Both the position numbers and the translations under genes were made by a program. Below the pieces are notes generated by a model. The model was given only the letters and a program-made list of their open reading frames with translations, was not told the DNA's origin and made no database searches. Positions 1-10,227 of a stretch of 64,000 nt of DNA are shown here, one piece after another. This stretch comes from Amia ocellicauda (Eukaryota; Chordata; Actinopteri; Amiiformes; Amiidae): NCBI RefSeq assembly GCF_036373705.1, contig NC_089851.1:58974850-59038849 (forward strand), given 5' to 3'. Each line of letters opens with the position of its first letter. The first letter of the stretch is position 1.

Positions 1-65
1 AGCCACCGTGCTTCTTGCATTTGCACGGCCACTGAGACTGTCAGGGGAAGGTTGTGAGAGGCTTC

Positions 66-141
66 CCTTCGATAGCTCATTTGGTAGAGCGGAGGACTGT
101 AGGGCATCCTTAGGTCGCTGGTTCAATTCCGGCTCGAAGGA
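66..141 (+). tRNA. tRNA-Tyr (GTA), unit 1, intron reduced to 3 nt
   Basis: The acceptor stem CCTTCGA pairs with TCGAAGG, followed by discriminator A. The anticodon GTA sits in the loop ACTGTAG, and the T arm is GGTTCAATTCC. Vertebrate tRNA-Tyr genes carry an intron just after position 37. Here only GGC lies between ACTGTAG and ATCCTTAGG, whereas the partial third unit has 16 nt there. Three nucleotides cannot form the bulge-helix-bulge that the splicing endonuclease needs. The D-arm reads GCTCATTTGG where unit 3 has GCTCAGTTGG, so conserved G15 is lost. No TTTT terminator follows closely. I infer that this copy is probably non-functional, although all its stems still pair. Confidence 0.85.
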
Positions 142-376
142 AGCCGTGCTTATGGTTTGACGTCGGTATTGGACGATCTCCCAAATGTCAAGCCATTGGA
201 ATTGCATGAGGACAAGGAGCAAACCCCGGAAATTCAGATTTGTAGTCGAGAACTTGCATTGCCCAAACATCTCATATGCATGTGACCCTTTTCACCGTGA
301 GCCCAGTTTTCTAAACTGACCAGAAAGCGGTCTGGAACAATCATGAAGCCAACACATTGTGAAGCACTTCTCTGAT

Positions 377-449
377 GCCCGGGTAGCTCAGCAGGTAGAG
401 CATCAGACTTTTAATCTGAGAGTCCAGGGTTCAAGTCCCTGTTCTGGCG
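377..449 (+). tRNA. tRNA-Lys (TTT), unit 1
   Basis: This is a 73-nt cloverleaf with D-arm AGCTCAGCAGGTAGAGC, anticodon loop CTTTTAA (anticodon TTT) and T arm CAGGG-TTCAAGT-CCCTG. The acceptor stem GCCCGGG faces TTCTGGC, which leaves one C:T mismatch at the fourth pair and two G:T pairs. Vertebrate tRNA-Lys normally ends TTCGGGC there. A TTTT run a few bases downstream (about 453-456) can terminate RNA polymerase III. The A and B boxes look normal. The gene may be functional, with a weakened acceptor stem. Confidence 0.88.
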
Positions 450-2453
450 CTGTTTTGAGACCTTGTTGACCGAGGGCCATGGCGGTGAAAAGCCTGGACG
501 GCCTTCCTGGTGACAATGAGATACGCAGTTGCGGCTAGGCAAGGTGTCCTGTCCTCTTTGCTTCTTTCGGCAAATATCCAGCCTGGGCAAGTGTTGTCTT
601 CCAGAGGCAAGTCAAGCCAGGAACTGTGAGAGATGTTTTTGCTGTTGACGACGTGTCACTTTAGAACAGGACAACATGCATCTCTACTTGACTTGGCACA
701 ATCTGTGAGGGTTGGGCCTACACAATGTGTCCACACATTTGCTGGCGTCTTGAAATACTTGGAATGACCTGTGGCCCTGTGCCATGCAGAAGTCCACAGC
801 TATGCGTGTCCGTATGCCCTGCTCCTCATCCCCAATGTGCCACTTGTAAGAACTGTGTAAAAAGCGACAGAGAACGTGATCAGCAAAGAAACACAATTCT
901 CCTGAGAACGACAATCATCGTGCCGATCGTAATCTCAGTGCATACCTGGATGCCCAACAAGCCAAGCCAGTGGTTCCCAAGCGTTGTAATGCCACCGCAC
1001 ACTTTGCTGAGACCAAAAACCTTTGCGGCGCACCAACATCAAAAAAAATAAGGATTTACTAGGTATTGTCTCACCTGAATGGCAACAGGGTGCTAAAACT
1101 ATTATCACACATTGCACATTGCATGTTAAAGTATGTCAGTATGGAAATAATTAAAAGGGCAAATGTGTGAAGTGCAAGGAGTGACCTTTAGTGGTTAGGT
1201 AAAAAAGTAGACAGACAAACTAAATAATTACTTGATACAAATCATTTATTTAGTGCAGACAGACCAAGACCAGACACAATAAACTATTCGCAGTAAATAT
1301 AAATTCACAGCGAAATAGGTTCAGTTCACAATATCCTATAACAAGCTCTATTCAACAAAGTGGTTAAACGTTACAAAGGGCATTACAATTGTTGAAAAAC
1401 AATAGCACACAGATCAAACATGAGTTCACAATATCCTATAACAAGCTCTTTTCAACGATGTGGTTAAACGTTACAAAGGGCATTACAATTGTTGAAAAAC
1501 AATAGCACACGGATCAAACATGCTATCCCCGCCGTTTCATTCGATTTGATTAGACGTTTCGCGACCGAAATGTTTTGTGTTCGGACTGAACGCACACCTG
1601 AGCCGAGCACGATCACAATACATATCCACAGTTAATCTAAGCAGTATCATATTGTAATCGTTTCGGTTTGTTATCAACCCTTCCGCATCAAAAACCAGGA
1701 GTCAGACACCCTTTTCGGTGGACACGCTGTTGACTTCTCACAAGCACCATCCGCCTTCACAAAGGCAGCGCTAGCAGTGGAAAGAACGAAGAACTGCAGG
1801 AGGAACGCCGGGGCTATTTAGAGCCCGATTATTCATCAAAGAGGGGGGAAACCAAAGCCAAATGAGACTTAGAGGAACAGGAGACATCCAACAACAGTAC
1901 ACAACGGTACAGTACACAATCAATACATAACAATGAACAGGCCCTTAATTCACTCTTTACAGTCCTTTCTCTTATCTCCCAGCAGCCCCTACGGAGATGG
2001 CCGCATATTAATCGAGAGGGGCGGTGCTGCCTCTCCATCTCCGTTACAGTATCAAAAAAATAAGCCTACCAAAAGGGCAAGAACAAACACATTGAATAAT
2101 ATTGATAAAATAGATCTCGTTCACCAGTCCAACTTAGAAAAAGGACAAGCAGAGTGCAAGATTAAAAGGAATTCACCATCTGTCCCTTTCATCAATTGCC
2201 TTTCAGTACCACTGATAGCACTGCAACTCAGTGTAGGTGTGCGTTCAGTCCGGCAAACACAACATTTCAGTTATGAAACGCTTTCTACAGGTGATGTATA
2301 AATGTAACATTTTCACAAATTTGAATAAGTTTGATTTGATACAAGATTCATGAAGTTGACCTAACGAAATGACATAATATTTTTGAGGGGATAAAAATCT
2401 CAAGACACAATTGGGTAGTCCTCAAGGCACACGGGTTGAAAACCACTGAGCCA
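450..2453. other. Non-coding remainder of tRNA unit 1
   Basis: I recognise no gene here. The short open frames at 684-914, 725-1051 and 1933-2301 recur in unit 2 only because the DNA is duplicated, and they resemble no protein I know. A phrase of the type 'gggaaccactggcttgg' near 970 (read on the minus strand) and 'gttgaaaaccactgagcc' near 2437 suggest old repeat ends. A 100-bp internal repeat lies at 1323-1522. Confidence 0.5.
1323..1522 (+). repeat. 100-bp direct repeat, two copies, within tRNA unit 1
   Basis: The block beginning AGTTCACAATATCCTATAAC at 1323 recurs at 1423 with a period of exactly 100 bp. Only a few positions differ, for example CTCTATTCAACAAAG against CTCTTTTCAACGATG. The same pair is present in unit 2. 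Confidence 0.9.
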
Positions 2454-2518
2454 AGCCACCGTGCTTCTTGCATTTGCACGGCCACTGAGACTGTCAGGGG
2501 AAGGTTGTGAGAGGCTTC

Positions 2519-2594
2519 CCTTCGATAGCTCATTTGGTAGAGCGGAGGACTGTAGGGCATCCTTAGGTCGCTGGTTCAATTCCGGCTCGAAGGA
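2519..2594 (+). tRNA. tRNA-Tyr (GTA), unit 2, intron reduced to 3 nt
   Basis: The sequence is identical to the unit 1 copy, including the 3-nt GGC remnant at the intron site and the loss of G15. The short intron and the D-arm change therefore arose before the 2,453-bp unit was duplicated. Like unit 1 it is probably not spliceable. Confidence 0.85.
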
Positions 2595-2829
2595 AGCCGT
2601 GCTTATGGTTTGACGTCGGTATTGGACGATCTCCCAAATGTCAAGCCATTGGAATTGCATGAGGACAAGGAGCAAACCCCGGAAATTCAGATTTGTAGTC
2701 GAGAACTTGCATTGCCCAAACATCTCATATGCATGTGACCCTTTTCACCGTGAGCCCAGTTTTCTAAACTGACCAGAAAGCGGTCTGGAACAATCATGAA
2801 GCCAACACATTGTGAAGCACTTCTCTGAT

Positions 2830-2902
2830 GCCCGGGTAGCTCAGCAGGTAGAGCATCAGACTTTTAATCTGAGAGTCCAGGGTTCAAGTCCCTGTTCTGG
2901 CG
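2830..2902 (+). tRNA. tRNA-Lys (TTT), unit 2
   Basis: This is an exact copy of the unit 1 tRNA-Lys, with anticodon TTT, a regular T arm and the same C:T mismatch in the acceptor stem. A TTTT terminator follows a few bases downstream. Confidence 0.88.
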
Positions 2903-4906
2903 CTGTTTTGAGACCTTGTTGACCGAGGGCCATGGCGGTGAAAAGCCTGGACGGCCTTCCTGGTGACAATGAGATACGCAGTTGCGGCTAGGCAAGGTGT
3001 CCTGTCCTCTTTGCTTCTTTCGGCAAATATCCAGCCTGGGCAAGTGTTGTCTTCCAGAGGCAAGTCAAGCCAGGAACTGTGAGAGATGTTTTTGCTGTTG
3101 ACGACGTGTCACTTTAGAACAGGACAACATGCATCTCTACTTGACTTGGCACAATCTGTGAGGGTTGGGCCTACACAATGTGTCCACACATTTGCTGGCG
3201 TCTTGAAATACTTGGAATGACCTGTGGCCCTGTGCCATGCAGAAGTCCACAGCTATGCGTGTCCGTATGCCCTGCTCCTCATCCCCAATGTGCCACTTGT
3301 AAGAACTGTGTAAAAAGCGACAGAGAACGTGATCAGCAAAGAAACACAATTCTCCTGAGAACGACAATCATCGTGCCGATCGTAATCTCAGTGCATACCT
3401 GGATGCCCAACAAGCCAAGCCAGTGGTTCCCAAGCGTTGTAATGCCACCGCACACTTTGCTGAGACCAAAAACCTTTGCGGCGCACCAACATCAAAAAAA
3501 ATAAGGATTTACTAGGTATTGTCTCACCTGAATGGCAACAGGGTGCTAAAACTATTATCACACATTGCACATTGCATGTTAAAGTATGTCAGTATGGAAA
3601 TAATTAAAAGGGCAAATGTGTGAAGTGCAAGGAGTGACCTTTAGTGGTTAGGTAAAAAAGTAGACAGACAAACTAAATAATTACTTGATACAAATCATTT
3701 ATTTAGTGCAGACAGACCAAGACCAGACACAATAAACTATTCGCAGTAAATATAAATTCACAGCGAAATAGGTTCAGTTCACAATATCCTATAACAAGCT
3801 CTATTCAACAAAGTGGTTAAACGTTACAAAGGGCATTACAAATGTTGAAAAAAAATAGCACACGGATCAAACATGAGTTCACAATATCCTATAACAAGCT
3901 CTATTCAACGAAGTGGTTAAACGTTACAAAGGGCATTACAATTGTTGAAAAACAATAGCACACGGATCAAACATGCTATCCCCGCCGTTTTATTCGATTT
4001 GATTAGACGTTTCGCGACCGAAATGTTTTGTGTTCGGACTGAACGCACACCTGAGCCGAGCACGATCACAATACATATCCACAGTTAATCTAGGCGGTAT
4101 CATATTGTAATCGTTTCGGTTTGTTATCAACCCTTCCGGATCCAAAACCAGGAGTCAGACACCCTTTTCGGTGGACACGCTGTTGACTTCTCACAAGCAC
4201 CATCCGCCTTCACAAAGGCAGCGCTAGCAGTGGAAAGAACGAAGAACTGCAGGAGAAATGCCGGGGCTATTTAGAGCCCGATTATTCATCAAAGAGGGGG
4301 GAAACCAAAGCCAAATGAGACTTAGAGGAACAGGAGACATCCAACAACAGTACACAACGGTACAGTACACAATCAATACATAACAATGAACAGGCCCTTA
4401 ATTCACTCTTTACAGTCCTTTCTCTTATCTCCCAGCAGCCCCTACGGAGATGGCCGCATATTAATCGAGAGGGGCGGTGCTGCCTCTCCATCTCCGTTAC
4501 AGTATCAAAAAAATAAGCCTACCAAAAGGGCAAGAACAAACACATTGAATAATATTGATAAAATAGATTTCGTTCACCAGTCCAACTTAGAAAAAGGACA
4601 AGCAGAGTGCAAGATAAAAAGGAATTCACCATCTGTCCCTTTCATCAATTGCCTTTCAGTACCACTGATAGCACTGCAACTCAGTGTAGGTGTGCGTTCA
4701 GTCCGGCAAACACAACACTTCAGTTATGAAACGCTTTCTACAGGTGATGTATAAATGTAACATTTTCACAAATTTGAATAAGTTTGATTTGATACAAGAT
4801 TCATGAAGTTGACCTAACGAAATGACATAATATTTTTGAGGGGATAAAAATCTCAAGACACAATTGGGTAGTCCTCAAGGCACACGGGTTGAAAACCACT
4901 GAGCCA
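2903..4906. other. Non-coding remainder of tRNA unit 2
   Basis: This matches 450-2453 with scattered single differences. I see no gene in it beyond the duplicated short frames. Confidence 0.5.
3776..3975 (+). repeat. 100-bp direct repeat, two copies, within tRNA unit 2
   Basis: This is the counterpart of 1323-1522 at an offset of 2,453 bp. The first subcopy has its own changes (ACAAATGTTGAAAAAAAATAG), so single substitutions have accumulated since the unit was duplicated. Confidence 0.88.
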
Positions 4907-4971
4907 AGCAACGGTGCTTCTTGGCTTTGCACGGCCACTGAGACTGCCAGGGGAAGGTGGTGAGAGGCTTT

Positions 4972-5060
4972 CCTTCGATAGCTCAGTTGGTAGAGCGGAG
5001 GACTGTAGGTTTCAGGCAGCGGGCATCCTTAGGTCGCTGGTTCAATTCCGACTCGAAGGA
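4972..5060 (+). tRNA. tRNA-Tyr (GTA) with 16-nt intron, partial unit 3
   Basis: This is an 89-nt gene: a 73-nt cloverleaf plus 16 nt between ACTGTAG and ATCCTTAGG, the normal intron site. The D-arm is the canonical GCTCAGTTGGTAGAGC with G15 present, and the acceptor stem CCTTCGA/TCGAAGG pairs fully. The T arm ends CCGAC rather than CCGGC, which gives one C:A mismatch. It is the most gene-like tRNA-Tyr of the three and looks like the ancestral form. Compared with it, units 1 and 2 lack 13 nt of intron. Confidence 0.88.
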
Positions 5061-5225
5061 AGCCGTGCTTATGGTTTGACGTCGGTTTTGGACGAGCTCC
5101 CAAATGTCAAGCCGTTGGAATTGCATGAGGACAAGGAGAAAACCCCGGAAATTCGGATTTGTAGTCGAGAACTCGCATTGCCCAAACATCTCATATGCAT
5201 GTGACCCTTTTCACCCTGAGCCCAG

Positions 5226-6083
5226 GGTGTCTGCTAAGAAAGAAGTAGTGAGAAATGACAATCGGTCGTCTGCACGCCCCCCCCCCCAAAAAAAAAAAAA
5301 AAAGGAAAAAACGGCGGGAAAATTCGCCCGCATCGAAAGGGGTCGATAGATCCGCTGCGACGCAGGAGTGCGAGAGGGAGAGCTGCCGCAGTGCGACAAA
5401 CCGCCCGCGACGCAAGCACCAGATGTCCGCGATGCCAAGGGGAACCGGCGCGCTGCGGAGAACCTGACCAAAATATGGAACGCTTCAAGAATTTGCGTGT
5501 CATCCTTGCGCCCAGATAGGCTGAATGTGCTCTGTATCGACATACTAAAATGTAACCAATGGGAACGACTGCTTTTTCTAAAATTCCACTGAAATTGGCA
5601 GCCTCAGCCTGCATGGATTGCTTACAATTGCCGCTGGAACAACCCCCGATTTCCCACGCCACTCAATGTGTTTTCTTTCAGCTGGTTGGCTACATGACCC
5701 GGAGAGGCGGGCTTTGCGGGTGGACTCTATCTATGCCTCCCTCCATCCCTCCCTCCCTCCCTCCTTCTTTCCTTCCTTCCTTCCTTCCTTCCTATTATTT
5801 TTTTTTTTTGCTATCGATCCACGTAAGTAAGCATTTTCTTAATTGATCAATTGGTCTGTCGATTAATGTGTTAATACGATCTGTTTATATGACCTGCTGT
5901 GTTTGCGGTGTTATTTCATGCTTTTTATACATTTGATAATAACCCTGGTGTTTTGTGTAAGGTATGTGTCTTCTATACTGTTGAGAGAGAAGTGTTTTGA
6001 ACCGTAAAAAAGTCAAAGAAACGTATAGTGTTTCACTGCGTCACATAATGATAAGAATAAGAATAGTATTAATAATAATGATG

Positions 6084-6123
<40 letters not shown>

Positions 6124-6519
6124 CATCCATCCATCCATCCATCCATTCATTTTCGAAACTGCTTATCCTGGTGAGGGTCGTGGGGAAGCCGGAGACGATA
6201 TTATTATTATTATTATTATTATTAGTCATTGTGTCACATCATCATCATAATAGTATTAATAATGGTATTAAAATACTATTTAGTAGTAGTAGTAGTAGTA
6301 TGTGCTGCATTGAAACATAAAACAGAAAAAATCGTGTAGCGTTTCACTGCGTCACATCATCATCATCATAATAATAGAAATAATAATGAGGATGATGATA
6401 ATAGTACTAGTACGAATCATAATACGAATAATTGTAGCAGTGATACAAGGTATATGATGAATTATAACATATCTTGTATTATTTGTTGTCATTTAATTGA
6501 AAGTATTGTTATTTTTTAA

Positions 6520-6570
<51 letters not shown>

Positions 6571-6660
6571 TATTATTACTATTCATAATAATAATAAAAC
6601 ATACTAATTGTAATGATCTCCTTATTCAATATTGTTTGTCAGTGACTTCCTGACTATTTG
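5226..6660. other. Repeat-rich spacer with several microsatellites
   Basis: No gene is visible. A run of about 12 C followed by about 16 A lies at 5278-5304. CCCT/CCTT repeats occupy about 5728-5793. ATT repeats lie at about 6085-6121, 6199-6222 and 6520-6566, and a CCAT run at 6122-6148. The CCAT run is followed by 'cgaaactgcttatcctggtg', a phrase I associate with the tail of a common fish interspersed repeat. The open frames here are simple-sequence artefacts. Confidence 0.7.
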
Positions 6661-6678
6661 TACCTGCTGTACAGGAAC

Positions 6679-7579
6679 ATGAAGGCCACCCCACAGTTCA
6701 GCTCCCTGCTGGTCCTGCAAGCCACAACTGAAGCTAAAAGCGTCGCGTCTGCCACCAAGTCCTCCAGCGATCCATTTGTCCCCCTCACACCTCGTGAGGT
6801 CCGGAAGGATGCTGTGGCCCGCATCCTGTCTCAGGGGGGTGACCCCGGGAATGCCAAACTGGTACTCAGCCAGAGTACCCTGCAGTTTGGCAGGTACCGG
6901 GGTCAGACATTCAAGTGGATCCTGGAGAACGACGGTGGGTACGCCGTGTCTCTCGTGGCCGCTCATCAGAAGGAGCGGGAGATGGACATGTCTGACACGG
7001 TGTACATGGCCAACAAGGACACGCTGGCCAGCTACGCCTGTGGCTTCCCAAAAGTCACCATCGCTGTGGGTGACCGGAGGGCCAGGAATGCCACCCGCGC
7101 CATGGCGTCCCAGAGTGGCCGGGAGGACCAGCAGGTGGTGGGCTTCGGGGCCCACAAGGGCCAGACCTGGCAGGAGCTCTACGAGGCCACAGACAAGGAG
7201 AGGAGAGGGTGTGTATTAATCTATTCTAATAACTATTGCCTACTCTAGTTTATGTATGTTTCAGGGAATTAAGAGCACCCTGGCCTGCAGTTGTATAGTC
7301 AGTGTAGTTGTAGTTAGACAGAGAACCTGGGTTTATTACAGGTATGTGAGATGGATAAGGAGGCAGACTCCCCAGCCCGGAACGCAGATGGCCAAATTCC
7401 TGGCATACATCCTGCGGCGGGACAGGGAATCACAGGCCCAGAAGCCAGCAGCACAGCCTGCCTCCTCCCAGCCCACACCCTCGGTGCCTGCACCCTGCCA
7501 GCCTCCCAGGACGAGTGCCTCGCAGTCGACTCCCACCTTCTCCTCGTCTGCCACCAAGTCCAGAGCTCCAGTGGCAAAA
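6679..7579 (+). pseudogene. Decayed DUF6729-type fish gene, N-terminal exons
   Basis: Two exon-like blocks are visible. The first (6679-7209) encodes MKATPQFSSLLVLQ... with FGRYRGQTFKWILENDGGYAV, MANKDTLASYACGFP and GAHKGQTWQELYEATDKERR. The second opens after TTTATTACAG at 7342 with YVRWIRRQTPQPGTQMAKFL and AYILRRDRES, then turns into a Pro/Ser/Gln-rich linker. From memory, this order of motifs belongs to a large multi-copy family of uncharacterised fish proteins with a DUF6729 domain. The function is unknown. GC-rich coding sequence contrasts with the AT-rich introns. Further exons follow in order to 11432, so this is an unprocessed copy, not a retrocopy. The start codon is uncertain because an upstream exon could exist. 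Confidence 0.65.
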
Positions 7580-7822
7580 GGTTCATTTTGTGGAAGTGTG
7601 TGATTTGAGCAATTAGAATTAAATGTAGTTTATTAAGGCAGCAATTAGGTAAACAGTTATACCAGGGCTATCACACAATTTAAAGTTCACACTTAAAACA
7701 GACCGACGGCAAACACACGATAATCGCACACATTTTGTGATTTCAAAAACAAAATACACCAGTTACCATGACCCCTGTACCAAATGCCCACCGTTACAGC
7801 GCACGTTTACTCCTCCTTCCAA

Positions 7823-10036
7823 CGGTGTCCAGGAAGGAGCGCCCGTCACTGGCCTTCAGCAACGATGCACTCACTGACGCTGAGCTGCTGGCAGCTGTGG
7901 AGGACATGGCCCCCCCGCGTAAGTCTTCACGCAGCTGTTACAAATATCAGCCTATTTCAATACATGTCTAAATGTCATTCATTTCAGGTTCAAGATGGAG
8001 TTCTTGCCATTTGGCACAAACTAACTTGTATTGGATGGATCTCCCAGTGTAAGGTAAGTGAGATGGACCCGGGGTCCACACGGTGCTTTGGCTACATATC
8101 GCTTTACAGTCACCTCGTCTGCCCTGCCTCGACACCCCCAAGTATCTGTGACCCCTGGCTTTATGCGCTGAGCTGCATGTTTGCTATGCGTTGCATCCTC
8201 ACCGTGTGTGCTGTGCATGTGGAGTGGCACGCTGTGATATAGTGTAGTGGCATGGCGTGATGTAGTGGCATGGTGTGATATGATGTAATGGCACAGTAAC
8301 ATGGTTGATTGAATGATAAGGCTTCATAGACCTAGTCACCTTGGAATTAACATAGATTTGGATAATTTCACCATTAGTTACATCTCTGTTGTTGCGAGAT
8401 TTTGAATCTCCCGTTTTATCTCTAGTGTCTTCAGTGCAGGAGCCGGGGGCAGCGGCCATGGCTAGCTCAGCTCAGCAGCCGACACCGCTCGGTTCAGCGG
8501 AGCAGCCTGGTGGGGGTAAGAGTGGTGTGTGTGTGTGTGTGTGTGTGTGAGTGTGTCTTTGTGTGTTTGTTAAATCTGGGTGCAGTATCCGTAGTGTCCT
8601 GGCAACTCCTGTCACTGTCTGTCTGTCTGTCTGTCTGTCTGTCCCTGTGTTTCTGCAGGTCCTGCTTCCTGAGGGCTGGAAGCAGACGCTGCCCGCTGAG
8701 CAGCTGCAGTGGGTCTCCAAGGCCCTGTTCACTAGGAGCAGGTTTGGGAAGCTGGAGCTGACCTCGGACCTGCGTCTGTGGTTGTTCCCTCCCTAGCCCT
8801 GCCCGGTGTATCGGCAGCCCCCGGCCTCTCCCAGCCTGCACTTCGCTCGGCCGCTGTTCCTGTGGATGCCCTACCGCATTTGGGCTGTGAAGCTCACCTG
8901 CATCCAGCCCCAGTCTGAGGGACACAGGCTCAAAGAAGTATGCAGGCTGGTCCGGAGATGTGCTGCAGCAGCTGGATGTGGCTCATCGGAGCCAGTTCCC
9001 GGCCATCCTCACCTACCCGTATGGAGACAATTCACCACACAGCATCTGTGCTTTCCCTCCCCCCCTCCCTCTCTGCTGAAATGTTTCCTGAACTCTAACT
9101 GCTGTACTGCTGTGTCTTGGGCAGGCTGTCCTGCGACTACACGGTGCTGAGTCTCATGAGGGAGCACACCCTGGGGAACAGCGCCACCCGGCTGTGCAAA
9201 CAGCTGCAGGAGCAGCACAGCGAGGCGTGGCAGCGTAAAAACCCTGCGGTACCTCGCAGACTGCGAGCCCTTTGTGACCTCTGCACCTGTAGTCCCGAGC
9301 TTCCGGCCACCGCCACCCATGCCACCGGTGCCTGGACCCAAGTGGCTGCTGGCAGTGTATGACCTCGACGTGCTGGAGCAGCTGGCCGAGGTAAAGGCCC
9401 AGGTCACGTCTGTGTTCGGGTCCATTTTAAAACTGGACTCGACAAAGAAGGTGAGTATCGTCAGTCAGATTTTTTGTGCTGCTGTCTCAGCGGCCACTTG
9501 GTGCATCGTGGTGCCGCTCAGCTGAACGCATTACAATTAAAGACCTAATAACTTAATGTGTCTCATACATTTTTCAGTTGACCAGGAAGCTCGCAGGAGC
9601 AGCCACTGGCACGGCAGCGTGGGCCACCAACGTCGGCAATGAGTTCGGGCAGGTCCTGAACTCGGTGCTAACATGCGGAGAGGGTGAGGGGCTGCAGCCC
9701 ATGGCTGCTGGGCTGGTGGAGTGGTACCGCTTGGCCGGAGAGGCTCCCCCTCAGATCCTGTATGTGGACTGGGACTGCTGCTCTGTGGCTGGACGGTCGA
9801 AGGTGGCCGGGGGGCACAGGATACGGAGCGGCTCATCCAGGAGCTGCTGGACATTTTTGACAGCAGGAGGGGGCTGGACACCCACCTCGCCTGCATTCAG
9901 GACCCCGAGGGGGTGCAGCTGTATACCCAGACAGGGCAGCTGCGGAAGGGGGGTGTGCTGCTGCCAGTATACCGCTGCGCCCGTGGATCGATCTCCTTGG
10001 AGTCTTTCCACCTCCACCTGGACCTTTTCATCCCAG
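7823..10036 (+). pseudogene. Decayed DUF6729-type fish gene, central exons with RNase-H-like core
   Basis: Exons at about 7831-7918 (donor GTAAGT), 8425-8517 and 8659-9025 are followed by 9125-9451 and 9577-10036. Motifs in family order are LPEGWKQTLPAEQLQWVSKALF, LHFARPLFLWMPYRIWAVKL, VLQQLDVAHRSQFPAILTY, TLGNSATRLCKQLQEQHSEAW, SVFGSILKLDSTKK, TGTAAWATNVGNEFGQVL, ILYVDWDCC and YRCARGSISLESFHLHL. The two Asp motifs (KLDSTKK and YVDWDCC) resemble a DDE/RNase-H fold, which is my inference. Decay is clear: TAG after LWLFPP near 8794, a small deletion with frame change near 8930, an extra A near 9236, and loss of over 100 codons with a frame change near 9800, where relatives carry the WHFMRR region. 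Confidence 0.65.
8524..8646 (+). repeat. GT and TCTG microsatellites in an intron
   Basis: A (GT)n tract at about 8524-8556 and a (TCTG)n tract at about 8616-8646 lie inside one intron of the DUF6729-type gene. Confidence 0.9.
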
Positions 10037-10227
10037 GTTAGTGCCAGCTGCACCGCAAATAAAGACGCCAGATTCTATTATGCTTTTTGAACCCAGTGGA
10101 TCAGTAGACTAGTTTTTTTTTTCTGTAATTGTTACAGTACGTGTATATTTATATACTATGGCTTTGTGAAGAGTATATTTTGAACTGTATTGAAGTGTGT
10201 GTTTCTGTTTCCTCCTGCTCTGCTCAG

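Larger units (their letters stand above)
1..5225. repeat. Tandem array of 2,453-bp tRNA-bearing units (two full copies and a partial third)
   Basis: Positions 1-2453 and 2454-4906 are almost the same sequence. By eye they differ at roughly 15 to 20 single sites, under 1%. A third copy starts at about 4907 and can be followed to about 5225, where it breaks off into unrelated sequence. Each full unit carries one tRNA-Tyr and one tRNA-Lys; the partial copy carries only tRNA-Tyr. The partial copy is more diverged and keeps a longer tRNA-Tyr intron. The near-identity of the two full units points to recent duplication or gene conversion. The array may continue to the left of the window, because copy 1 begins at base 1. 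Confidence 0.95.

Noticed and set aside
684-1051. Overlapping open frames in tRNA unit 1, repeated exactly in unit 2
   Set aside because: The repetition is explained by DNA duplication, the frames lie on both strands of the same stretch, and no protein motif is recognisable.
5234-5662. Open frames across a C run and A run
   Set aside because: Low-complexity sequence produces Pro, Lys and Phe runs; there is no domain or splice context.
5997-6320. Open frame with long Ile and Ser runs
   Set aside because: It is a translated ATT/AGT microsatellite.
6622-7155. 177-residue minus-strand frame opposite the first DUF6729-type exon
   Set aside because: It is the shadow of a GC-rich coding exon on the plus strand and has no motif of its own.
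8199-8302. Frames over 'gtagtggcatggtgtgat' repeats
   Set aside because: Produced by a short imperfect tandem repeat in an intron.
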